NCBI RefSeq assembly: GCF_000143535.2
Contig: NC_037318.1
Span: forward strand, 744,001 to 808,000
Reading direction: 5' to 3'
Length of the DNA stretch: 64,000 nucleotides
From: Botrytis cinerea B05.10
Lineage: Eukaryota > Ascomycota > Leotiomycetes > Helotiales > Sclerotiniaceae
Each line of letters starts with the position of its first letter. Positions within the stretch are counted from its first letter, which is position 1. This document shows, in pieces, positions 24,655-37,761 of this stretch. The position numbers and the translations under genes are program-made. The notes under the pieces are model-generated. The model was given only the letters and a program-made list of their open reading frames with translations. It did not search any database and was not told the origin of the DNA.

Positions 24655-24838
24655 AAGGGAAAGGAAAGGAAAGGAAAGGAAAGGAAAGGAGAAGAGAAGA
24701 GGAGAGGAGAGGAGAGGAGAGGAGAGGAGAAAAGAAAAGGAAAGAAGGGCAAGGGAAGAAGAGACAAAAGTAAAATAATATAAAGTAAAATAAAATAAAA
24801 TAAAGTAAAGTAAAATAAAGTAAAATAAAATAAAACAA
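24655..24838 (+). repeat. Polypurine/AT microsatellite block
   Basis: Successive arrays of AAAGG, GGAGA and TAAAA/TAAAG units with almost no pyrimidine except scattered T. The block is about 185 bp and lies roughly 940 bp upstream of the GH76 ATG. Confidence 0.85.
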
Positions 24839-24911
24839 ACCACAATAGATGAGTGCAAATCCATCCAAGTACTGTCGAGTAGGTATGGTACCATCACCAC
24901 TTCGATGCCAT

Positions 24912-24953
24912 TGCAGTCAATTCAGTCATTTCAGTCATTTCAGTCATTTCAAT
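24912..24953 (+). repeat. Nonamer tandem repeat (TCAGTCATT)n
   Basis: About four copies of CAGTCATTT, the first and last diverged. Confidence 0.8.
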
Positions 24954-25160
24954 GACCGCAGAAAACCGACTTTGGTCAGACAGCCGGTGCAGGTGGACGC
25001 TGCATAATGCCTAGGCAAATAAAAGGTGTCTTGGCATGGGCAGAATGATGATTCCAAGAACGTCCAGCTTGTTGCAATAGAATAGATTGAGCCAAGCCAA
25101 CGTGAGGTGGCTGTCTCGATGTCTTGGCTCGAGAAGAAGAGTCCTCTTGCTCCAGCGTCT

Positions 25161-25228
25161 AGTCTACACTCTACACTCTACACTGTACACTCTGCTCTCT
25201 ACTCTCTGCTCTCTACTCTACACTCTCC
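25161..25228 (+). repeat. Heptamer repeat (CTCTACA)n, degenerate
   Basis: Repeated CTCTACACT and CTCTGCTCT units, pyrimidine-rich. Confidence 0.7.
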
Positions 25229-26969
25229 CTCGCTACCCACCTCTCGCAGAAGGTTGAAATAAAGTTCTGTTTGGATTTCGTAATTTGGCTGTGTTGTGGA
25301 AACATATTATTAGTGGAGCATAAATGAGATGGCAGCCTCTGTGCTCGAGTTCCGCGCATCCATTGGTCGGTTCGCTTCATACCGTGCTTTGATCATGTGA
25401 TCAACCACGGATCCAACCCTTGGGCAGCGAGGTGGCTCTCAAGGGATCTTCTTCGTAGCCAACGTCCTTCGTAGTCAGCGTCCTTCGCAGCTAATCAATT
25501 GACCTCTGATTGTCGCACGAATCTTTCAATACTTTCAATACTTGCTCATCCGTTCTCACTGCAGAGCTCGATTGTGCTAGGTCGACCGGCCGGAACCCGT
25601 CTGGAACTCGTGGTGGATTGGTGTCAGATGCAGCCATGGCCAACACACCAAAAATAATAAAGACAGGAAGACAACCTTATATATAAGGAGTGGGACATCA
25701 ACGATGGTCGATGAGCAGGAGCTGACACTCAAGAGAACGGAAATGAGATACGGTATTAATATAGATCACCTCATCACATCCTTACTTGATTCACACCTGC
25801 TCAAAAGCCGTTAAGTTCTACCGCACCAAATCTTTCCCGGACTCTCAGGTGGAAAGCCCTACGGATCGTCCGAGCATGCAAAGAAATCCGGAGTAATACA
25901 CATGTGGTCTCTATTCTTAGTGAGTGAAGTGAAGAATGATATGAAGAAATCCTGCAAGATCTGCCGTTTCCTGGCATCGCCATTGCCCGCACGTATTCGG
26001 GTCCTTTTCATCCTTCCAGAGCTTCCCAATCCCTTGACCATCACCTTAATACGGATGGTTGTTGCGTCTACACTCGATCACTCCCAACCTCCCGGCGCGC
26101 CAAATCCCAAATAAGGGATTCTTCAGCCTCGTCTCTCACGCGTGAGTACGAGACGAAGCGTGAGTATCTTCAAATAGAAATGGGATTTAATTTCCCCTTC
26201 CCCATCGCGTGGTATTGGGTGATTCGGCACAGATCACATAATAACCTTACTGGTGCTCGAAGGATTCTGCAAATATCCCATGCAAGGCACGCACACCACA
26301 CGGAATCGTCTATCCTCACCGTCGCGCGTTTAAGGAAACCTTGGGATTTGATGAGAAGATAAGATCGGAGCAAGGATCAATTGGGGATAAGTCAAGGGTT
26401 GCCGCACTTTCGAAATAGAATGCCCTCCTATGATTGGAAGATATATTGGTCACTAATTATTGGAAATTAATCCAGCCAATTGTAACCTTGTCTTTGCATT
26501 TCTGTCACTTCTATTTTTAAATATAGCATCAAAAAATATATCTCTTGGGATCCACCCTCCAACAACATCACCTTGTTTGTATCATCAACAATGAGCACTA
26601 TGATTACTGCTTTTAATACACGTCCGCGGGGAGTACTTTATCTCCATCGCCAGCCCTATATAGACATGGAAGAATCGTTTTTATCTTTACCGCTGTTATC
26701 CTTACCGCCGCAGACCTATACACGCAGTTGATTTCCTCATCAAGGAGCCGGATCTCCTAACGCTGACTTCAATCTCTTACTCTCCTTTGAACCTTGCGCG
26801 CGTTTAGAAGCCTCGGATCTCCCCAGTCTTCCTCTCTCACTGTTACTCCCTTTCTCTCCTATCCTAGCCCTGTTTCTTGGGCTAGCATATTGCTTCATAC
26901 AATTCGTCTTCTCCAATTGGCTATTTCATATTTTCACTTTTCACTTCTCGTCATTGCCATATTCTCAAG

Positions 26970-29040
26970 ATGGCAATGAGTTTCTCTTCAGATATCACGT
27001 TAGCAGGGCCATCTCCACTGTCTTTTAGGAAGACACGTGCGTGTAGGCAGAAGTCAAAGACAGGGTGTACCACTTGCAAGTGAGTAAAAGTGGTGACTGA
27101 GATGTTCGATTGATCCACATGATCGATTGGGTGTTGATAGTATGAAGTTTGTGGTTTCTTTCATCATACTGAACTTTCTTATGTTGAAAGATAACCCGTC
27201 GATCACTTACTAATAGTTCGTTCAATTGTAGGCTGCGAAGGGTCAAATGTGATGAGGCCAAACCATCGTGCATGCGATGTATAAACTTCGGGAGGAAATG
27301 TGATGGCTACGAGTACAGCCCTAAGGTATATCTCCAATCTATTTTTTGATCAGGTAATACTAATACCAATCTCAGGATAAGCCGGCCTGGCTGATGGGCC
27401 CAACTATATCTACTGGCATATCTCAAGAAGTCATAGAATCCCCGCCGTTTTCGATACCACCCAGTATCTCCGTGCTGAACTTTGGTAATGAACAAGAGGC
27501 TCAATATTTTGATTTCTTCTGTAAAGAGACCGTATTTGAGCTCGCCGGAGGGTTTAAAAAGAAACTGTTTAATGTCATCATCCTCCAATCTTGTCATACC
27601 GATACGTCTGTCCGGCATGCTGCCACCGCGATCGCTGCTTTGAGCAAAGCAATGAAAGTCTCGAAATGCATAAACCCGAAAGAAGGTGAAGCTGGTTTCA
27701 AAAGGATTTGTAAGTCTCAAGGATTACTTGATGATGTAGTGCTAATCGCCTCATGATATAGCCGATCAGGTAGAAATGCACCGTCGATACGCTCTAAAGC
27801 AGTATGGAAGATCCATTCGGTATCTTCGTAACCTTATTCAAACGAGTCAGAATTCTCTTCGCATACCTTTGCTTGTGTCTCTCATTATATTTTGCTTTGA
27901 GAATTTTCGTAAGCTCCATTCTCTCTTCGAGTGTTTCTGCTGAAAAATGACTGATTCCAACATCTGATAGATGGCAACACTCAGTTGGCCGACAAGCACA
28001 TTTACAGTGCACTTAAGATGATGCACCATCATGAAGCAATTTCGAGTCATCCTCACCACAATCCGTTATTGAGCTCTCCTGCGCCAGATTTAGTAGAAAA
28101 TGAGATTGTTACCGCGTATCTCCACCTTGCTCTGGCGATTGTGACACGACCAGATGATCCAGATTCATTGAGCGACAAGGTCCTTGATCTTATATCAACC
28201 GACATGCCCAAACCGGACATTCCTCGACAACTTGACAATCTTGCAGAAGCCGAAGTTCATTTAGAACATGTGCTATACCATTCTCTCCCGAAGATACCAA
28301 GGGCAGACCTACAAAGGCGCTTGGCATCGCCAGATCTTTCTCCTCAAGGTTTGGCAATCAGTTTCTCAAGACTTCAAAAGCTTCATCCAGAAGCATCATC
28401 TCCTATCCTTACAGGGTTCGAGTTTCCCAAGTTCAGCTCTAGCTTTCAAGATTGGCAAAGAGCATTTCAGCCAATCATTTCTTATGCACAATCTCCTTCG
28501 GGCAAAGCAGATTATATTGCTGCAACCACTCTTCAGATTAAGGCGCTCGGGATAGGACTCATGGGTCAAGGAGTTTTCCTTGATTACCGGATTTCCGATC
28601 ACTTCCTTCCTATCTTCCGTCAAATAATCTCTCTCAGTCAAAAGCTTGTTTCCGATCCTCGATTCTTGAAGACATTCGTCTTTGATGCGGGGATTATTCC
28701 TTCTCTTTTCGTTGTGATATACGCGTGTCCTGATCAGAAGATAAGGAGAGATGCGGTCACTATCTTGAGGGAAGCAGGCCCTAGACGTGAAGGCACTTGG
28801 GATGCTCTAAAAATTGCTAGTATTGGACAAATGCTGTTAGATTCCGAGGAAATAGGGCCAATTAAGACGAAATCGACCTTTTTGCCATTGAATGATATAA
28901 ATTTGATGTCGCCAACAGTATACGAGGAAATTCAAACACCCATACTTCAATCTCCACGGCCAAGACGAAGGTCTCTTCTTGTTTCACCACCTCTGTGGGA
29001 GCGTGGTTCAGAGCGAGGTTTTGTTATGAATTCGTCTTAA
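26970..29040 (+). CDS. Zn2Cys6 fungal transcription factor
   Basis: Exons 26970-27079, 27232-27325, 27376-27709, 27762-27908 and 27971-29040 give 584 aa; introns are 152, 50, 52 and 62 bp. The DNA-binding domain has six cysteines at 33, 36, 43, 50, 53 and 60 with the standard spacing (C-x2-C-x6-C-x6-C-x2-C-x6-C), and intron 1 interrupts it after GCTTCK-like CTTCK, a common place. A middle region with IPLLVSLIIFCFENFHGN matches the fungal-specific segment in which an acidic, aromatic ENFHG-like motif precedes a long helical domain. The rest (about 240-584) is helical and lacks a named domain. Expected to be a nuclear sequence-specific regulator; its targets cannot be inferred, and no metabolic gene is adjacent. 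Confidence 0.88.
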
Positions 29041-30896
29041 GTTCACTCGAAGCCTAGCCTAAAGGTCTTTGACATTATGTTAGGACTCAACGCGGAGTTA
29101 CAAGTCTGTGATATGGACCGCTTTTCTTTCAATGGTGTTTGACTTTTGTCTTCGACGCATCGATACTTTTTTGCATTATATTCTTGTGGTGTTCCTTCTC
29201 AAAGCGATCTGATTGATAGAGAAAGCTAACATAGTTCCGATGGTACGTGGATTTCTTCAATTTCATGTCTACATTTTCATTCATCTAACCATCTATAGAT
29301 TTTGTGTTGTTGTTTCAAGATATCGGAAACCACCACTCAATCAGCCACTACGCAGTATAACTCACTGTCCTCATTCTGATGTTCTATTTTTCTTTATTCT
29401 ACTCATTACCCCTTCTTATTCTTATCTACCGAATTTCTATTTATCTATCTATCTTCTTTTTCTCCCACTTCTTTTTTTCCCTCGGGTTCTCACAATAAAT
29501 GATGACATTTTTTTCTTCTTCTTTTTTCGACATTCTCGTGTTCATATGTTCATTCTCCATTTGATGATATTTCTTTCTATCCTTATACCATATTTAGTTT
29601 TCTCTTTTATATCTTACACGACATACAACTTGGGGAAGAATGGATTGTGGGGCTTTGGGGTATGGAGTTAGGATAAAAGTATTGGATTTACTACTGCGCG
29701 TTTCTAGTTTTTATGGAGAGGCAACGAGTTGGAGATATATGGTGTTCGAGGTGTTTATAAATTGGATGGTTTGGTGATTTAAAGTTTTGTTAATTTCTTT
29801 AATACAGTTTTTTCGACACCTTTTACTAGTAGATGAATGAATGTAGGCGTCTAGACTATCTATATCATAGTCCAATCTATGCCCATGAAATTGTGTTTCC
29901 ACCATGTTCCCCATTTACCACTTGAAATAAACTAATATTGAGTCTTAATCAAGCTGCCAAACAAACATGATGATTACAAATTGAAGGCTGTGTTACGAAA
30001 AAATCAAACTCCGGGGCAAACGTGTTTGTCAAACTTGTCCACAATGAATTTACAAATACATGCAAATCAACACGTCAAGCCAAAACACAATATAATATAT
30101 CTTCGGCGGGACGAGTCGCATTGACAAGATTGACAGGATTGATAGCAACACCAGCGTATTACCAGATTCAAGTACGTTCCGCATTCGTTTCTTTGAGGAC
30201 TTTGTGAAATCTGCAATGTTTCGCCACTGTGACACAGCCATCTTTTTTTGACTCTTGAGAGCCACCGGAATGCACAGCGACAGGGTTTTGGTAGAGGATC
30301 ACGTGTCAACCAAGTAGGCGCAGGATGAGATGGATGGCTGGCGGACATCATGAATTGCGTAGACAGATGGGATGGATTGGGTTGGCAAGCAACTGGAATT
30401 AGAACGGATTCCGATGAAGCCGTTCGTATTTCAATACTTCGAACTCAAATAAATTGTAGTCCTTTCCCTCTTATTTTGGACGGTTTTATCGTTTATTGTT
30501 TCATCTTCATTCTCGTTTTCTCTCTAGACACTCTGTTGAATTTAATTGATTATTGAGTTTGATTTGATTCACTGCTGTTCAAAGAAAGCAACCATCAACC
30601 ATTAGCCATTAACCTTGAAAAGCCCCTTGGCAAAGATCAATCACGTTTGGGCCTTCTGTTGTTTCGCTTCTAAACGTGCTCCAGAACCCGAACTTAATTC
30701 AACCCATTATTCCATCACTCACATCTTCCTCCGTCTCCATCTCCAACAAAACAATAACAACAAATACCTACGCAACTCGATTTATTCACGACACGAACTC
30801 TTGCTGAGCCTTTTCTTATTTCAATAGCAGCGCCCGCAAATTTCACGACTCGCTCTCTACGATCAAATTCATACCGATACCCACAAACACAACACA
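29041..30896. other. Intergenic DNA
   Basis: About 1.9 kb. Pyrimidine-rich stretches occur at about 29390-29540. The plus-strand frame at 29213-29671 is Phe/Leu/Ile-rich low-complexity translation and is not supported. The right end, rich in CA and CAACAA, is probably the synaptobrevin promoter and 5' UTR. Confidence 0.55.
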
Positions 30897-31897
30897 ATGG
30901 CGGACCACCGAGAACCTCAATATGATCCTTATATCCCCAGCGGAGGAGCTGCTGGTGCCGGTGCAGGTTCCCAACAAGCAGGAGGTAACCAGAGGACGGC
31001 GGCATTACAAGCTGTAAGTTATACACAAGATTCCGACGGGGAGAGAAGTTGTCTGTCGATGGATTTTGAGTCTCGGGAGTTGATGGAGAGTTTTGTCACC
31101 CTGTCATCATCATGCATATGACGATTTTGCGACCGGCCGACCATGCGATAAGCATCAACAATCCACAGAACAAAGATATCGCGCTCGATAGCTACGATTT
31201 GGAGATATCTTTTCAGACTGCGAGATGATTGAGAAGAGGTGTAGATTGTGCTGGCATCGATAAACTGTATGATGACGGTTTCGCTGCGCATGTGTTTTAG
31301 CCGCCCGTCAATACGAGAATCGACGTAAATCATCTCTTGCCAACATTCACCCAAAAGGCCGGAGATAGGGTGGTTGCGACTACTGACAACGATTTCTTGG
31401 ATTTTCATCACGATGTGTAATTGGCAAAACTTTCACAATGTTAAAGGGGCTCCAATCTTACCAGGCAACTTTGACAACTCGCGGATATTTTGATTCATGT
31501 TGCAGAGCTTTGACTGACCTCTATTTCCCTCTAGACTATCGATGATACCGTTGGTGTAATGCGCGAGAACATCAACAAGGTCTCAGAACGTGGTGCTCAT
31601 TTAGATTCTCTTCAAGATAAAACCGATAGTCTCGCAGTTTCAGCGCAAGGTTTCCGTCGTGGAGCCAACAGAGTCCGCAAGCAAATGTGGTGGAAGGTAA
31701 ATGACGATCTCCGATAAAAAATAAATAAAGGGGGCTGGGCTAATACTTGGGTCTATAGGATATGAAGATGAGGATGTGCTTGATTGCAGGCATTATCATC
31801 TTAATCATTATCATCGTAGTTCCTGCTGGTAAGTTCCTCTAATCCAGTCTATGGGTTCACAACTAATGAGATTCCAGTTGTTGCTACCAAGCATTAA
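30897..31897 (+). CDS. SNC1: Synaptobrevin/VAMP R-SNARE (Snc1/Snc2 type)
   Basis: Exons 30897-31013, 31535-31696, 31759-31828 and 31878-31897 give 122 aa; introns are 521, 62 and 49 bp. The N-terminal 39 residues are Gly/Ala/Gln-rich and variable. The SNARE motif starts at [16 protein letters not shown] and contains the zero-layer arginine in SERGAHL, followed by RKQMWWK just before the membrane. The C-terminal anchor is a run of Ile and Val (about 98-117), ending VVATKH. Snc proteins sit on secretory vesicles and pair with plasma-membrane Sso/Sec9 SNAREs for exocytosis at hyphal tips; this is inferred from strong family resemblance. The first intron is much longer than the others and splits the variable arm from the SNARE motif. 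Confidence 0.95.
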
Positions 31898-32664
31898 ATT
31901 AAGTACGAACGTAGAATGGGAAAACGGACTTGAATGACGGGATACTTGGGTACAGAGATTATGAGACATGAACGTTTGTATGGACTTTCATGGAACGAAA
32001 CACTTGACACCAGATTCTCTTGAGCTTTTGCATGGGGGACCTGCAAAGCTAGGAGGGCAACGAAGGGGCTTTTAACGATTCAGGAGTTGAGATTTTTGAG
32101 ATTTTTTACATGATCGGTTCTTCCTTTTTTTCATGAAGGCGTCACTTTGATATCGTTTGACTTGATGAGCCTCTAATCCATTTCTTATGATCTAACTTGG
32201 TTTGGCTCTGGTCAACGATCTTCAATCAGACTACGAACATGGACGAATGGTTACTCAGCTCGAAAGGGGGATTTGTATCTTGTAGTATTTGGTGTGTGGT
32301 AATTGAATGGAGAGATTATGACTTTTTATATGGACAGTATTGTTTGTGAGTGAGATGTGATGTTGGTTAGAATGCGAAAGGACCATGGTGAAAAAATATC
32401 AGTCATGAAAGATGAATGATATTTGTGATGCGGGAAAGTATGGAACTCCACTACGAAGAGAAGCAGGCTAGTCCTCGTTTACTTCACCTTCTTCTGTAGG
32501 TGATGTAATGTAATGTAATGACTACTGCGGATGGAGGGGAGAGCTGGAAGTATGTGGAGAGGGAAAGAAGTAGTGTATGTAGTCTGTACCTGGCTCCTGG
32601 CTCCTGGTAGTGTATGAGAGTTACTGCGAGCCTGGCGGTTTCGGTAGATACGTTCTTGTGCATA

Positions 32665-32706
32665 GAGAGAGGGAGGGAGGGAGGGGGAGAGAGAGAGAGA
32701 GAGAGA
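32665..32706 (+). repeat. (GAGG)n/(GA)n microsatellite
   Basis: GGGAGGGAGGG units passing into an uninterrupted GA array. A (GT)n array follows at about 32740-32756, and a second GA array at about 32895-32915. Confidence 0.85.
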
Positions 32707-33169
32707 TCTGTTTGGATAATGGTGTTGGAGTGATATTTGGTGTGTGTGTGTGTGTATGTGTTTATCTACGACGGCGAAAAGTATGGATGGGAGGAATGGG
32801 AAGAATGGGAAAATACAACAAGAGATTCGAGGCCTGGTATGATGCGTGCATGCATGTAGATGTGTATATATGTATATACGGGCATGGAAATCAGAAAGAG
32901 AGAGAGAGAGAGAGGAAGAATATGTGGAATGGGTTTCTTTCTACTAGGTTTGTCGTCGGTAAGTAGATAGGTAGGGAGGGAGGCATTTAGATTGGAGTTA
33001 CGAAATGGTTACGTGAGCGTTGTTCGATCGAGGGCCTTGATTCCGTGTTGGGTGTTAATGGACCGAGATCAGAGCGGATCTGATAAGATTAAGATGTGGT
33101 CTGGGGCAAACTTGGGAAATTTTAGGAGGGGCGGGCGGATTGGGTGGGTGGATGGGGGGGTGGACTGTG

Positions 33170-33221
33170 GATTTTGGATTTTGGATTTTGGATTTTGGAC
33201 TTTGGACTTTGGACTTTCGGT
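33170..33221 (+). repeat. (GGATTTT/GGACTTT)n tandem repeat
   Basis: Seven or so heptamer to octamer units: four GGATTTT units followed by three GGACTTT units. Confidence 0.85.
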
Positions 33222-33364
33222 GCTGAGAAGGGAAGGAGGGAAGGGAGGATATCTGCTTCTGTTGTTGATGGAATGGGCTACGAGAGGATTGTATCAGTAG
33301 ACCATGGTTTATGTATTAAGATGCTGCTGGGTTCATGCTTTGTGAGGACTTTCTATTCTTTGGT

Positions 33365-33422
33365 GTTGATGTTGTTGTTGATGTTGATGTTGATATTCAT
33401 ATTCATATTCATATTCATATTG
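33365..33422 (+). repeat. (GTTGAT)n and (ATTCAT)n hexamer repeats
   Basis: Four or five GTTGAT-like units run directly into four ATTCAT units. The reverse complement resembles the CATCAACATCAA stretch at 20328-20360. Confidence 0.85.
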
Positions 33423-34143
33423 ACTTTGTACTCTTGACCCATACGGTCTAATATGTTTCTTCGTATCTAATACCACTACGATTATACTATTTATTACTTA
33501 CCATATATCTCTGCCTCACGAGCCGCAGTGTGCACTTTGAAGACTCTTCCCCTTCATCCCACGCCCCTCCAGATTTCCCAAGAAGAAAACGAGAGGGAAC
33601 ATTCCGCATCTCCTCTGCCCACTCGCATGCCACGCAAGGCATAACATGTATGCGTGTGCGTATTGAGTGAAGTCTGCATACCGTCTGAAGCTGTGGGAGA
33701 AAAGTTTGACACGATAAAATGGAATAAAAACTTCGCTGATGTGGGGTATTTCTTCGTGCCAAGAGCTCCTATCCATCCAATCATCTTCCACAATCTGGAC
33801 AATCCAGCCCATTTCACTCATTCCAGCCATTTCAGCCAATCGTAACACATCGGCGCTTCTCCATCTTATATTTTCACAAGGCACAAGGTCAATAATCCCT
33901 GAGGGCTTCCGATCCAGATTGAATTTATTACCAGAGCATTTGGGAACTATGACTGTCGTTTTTGATAGCTGATGAGTATTATCTACTTCACACTCACCTT
34001 TTCGCCGATTTTGAAATTGTGAAGAAAGTTGAGGAAAGGTACGAGACATAACTTTTCTTCGTCTTCACGTTCGTCGTGATTGTTCTCTTTCATTCTTTCT
34101 TTGGAAGAAGACCGCGAGAGCTTTGCAAAACAATTAAAGGAAT

Positions 34144-34150
34144 TGACTCA
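34144..34150 (+). promoter_or_regulatory. Gcn4/CPC1-type site upstream of ARG5,6
   Basis: TGACTCA, the exact core of the Gcn4/CPC1/CpcA recognition site, lies 262 bp upstream of the ARG5,6 ATG. General amino acid control of arginine genes through this site is well established in yeast and Neurospora; action here is inferred. Confidence 0.6.
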
Positions 34151-34399
34151 CTTACACTTTATTGCCCTCTAGTCTGCGTTATTTTCAGTTCATAGCACCC
34201 TCTCCCAGCCAACATCTTCGAATTCCCCCTCCCCCCCGCCTTGCATGAGATAACTCTCGGATCCAACGTGTGTTTGGCATTGGATTGCATTGGATTTCTC
34301 TTTCGTAAGCTCTGCACAGAAGGAGCTATAAGAAGGCAGAGTTTGTCTTCCCCAACAAATTTTACTTTGAGTAATCTCTCCACTCCATATCGATTCTAA

Positions 34400-37180
<2,781 letters not shown>

Positions 37181-37486
37181 ATGCAAAAGCCCAGGTCCTT
37201 TGAGCAAATGCATACAGGTAGTTTGAATTCCGTGTGTTTTGGCGCCCGAAGATTAAAGAAAAAATGTGGAGAAAAGACGGGGAGGACAGGAAAGGAAGGG
37301 AATTTCGAAATCAAGTTGATGCTTGGTGAAGCAAATGGGGAAGAGCTATGGATCAATGCGTTGTATATAGAAGGGTTTGGGGAGGATGGAGTAAAAAAGA
37401 ATCGGGGTGATTGGTGGAGTGAGATGAGATGACGGGGTAAATAGGTTACTTGGAAGATGGATGCGTTACGTCGTCATGAAGGAATA
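37181..37486. other. 3' flank of ARG5,6 up to the retrotransposon
   Basis: 306 bp between the stop codon and the target-site duplication. Probably the ARG5,6 3' UTR and terminator. The transposon lies downstream of the gene and does not interrupt it. Confidence 0.6.
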
Positions 37487-37491
37487 AGTAG

Positions 37492-37654
37492 TGTTGGTAT
37501 CACCATGGGGATGGTGAAGTCAATATAGTACTATGGTTCACACTGTTGTAATATTGCTTAGGGTTCTAAAAGCTAGGACTACGAAACGTATTGCTGTAGT
37601 GCCGAAAGGCGCTAGCGCAAGCGCTAGCACGGTCACATGATCCCTATCCCGACA
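37492..37654 (-). repeat. 3' LTR of the copia element
   Basis: 163 bp with TG...CA ends, written on the plus strand as TGTTGG...CCCGACA. Within it GCTAGCGC and GCGCTAGC (37611-37628) form a perfect 8 bp stem with a 2 nt loop. Matches the other LTR at every position I compared. Confidence 0.95.
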
Positions 37655-37743
37655 CTGGCAACTCTCTAAAGTCGCTGGTAACGTGTCCTTCTAGCTAATT
37701 CCTTAAATTCCTTTGTGTAACCACCTTCCTTCCTAGTCTTACA

Positions 37744-37750
37744 CTCCCCC
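37744..37750 (-). promoter_or_regulatory. Candidate polypurine tract
   Basis: Minus strand GGGGGAG, 11 bp after the Gag-Pol stop codon. It is about 90 bp away from the 3' LTR, whereas a plus-strand primer normally abuts the LTR; no better purine run sits at the boundary. Confidence 0.3.
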
Positions 37751-37761
37751 TGCCACGCCTT

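Larger units (their letters stand above)
23718..26969. other. Intergenic DNA between GH76 and the Zn2Cys6 gene
   Basis: About 3.2 kb without a supported gene, upstream of two divergent genes, so it contains both promoters. It includes a long polypurine tract, a nonamer repeat and a CTCTACACT-type repeat listed separately. Long minus-strand frames over 24157-24900 are translations of the low-complexity tract. Confidence 0.6.
31898..34143. other. Intergenic DNA with C-poor, G-rich microsatellite block
   Basis: About 2.2 kb without a supported gene. From about 32,250 to 33,420 the plus strand is G-rich and C-poor, with (GA)n, (GT)n, (GGATTTT)n and (GTTGAT)n arrays. The open frames at 32610-33437 are translations of these repeats. 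Confidence 0.55.

Noticed and set aside
24157..24900. Overlapping minus-strand frames of 91-191 codons, rich in Phe, Leu and Ser
   Set aside because: They translate the polypurine microsatellite block in three frames.
29213..29671. 152-codon hydrophobic frame downstream of the Zn2Cys6 gene
   Set aside because: Pyrimidine-rich low-complexity DNA gives Phe/Leu/Ile runs; probably 3' UTR.
32610..33437. Frames of 97-118 codons in the G-rich block
   Set aside because: Translations of GA, GT and GGATTTT repeats.
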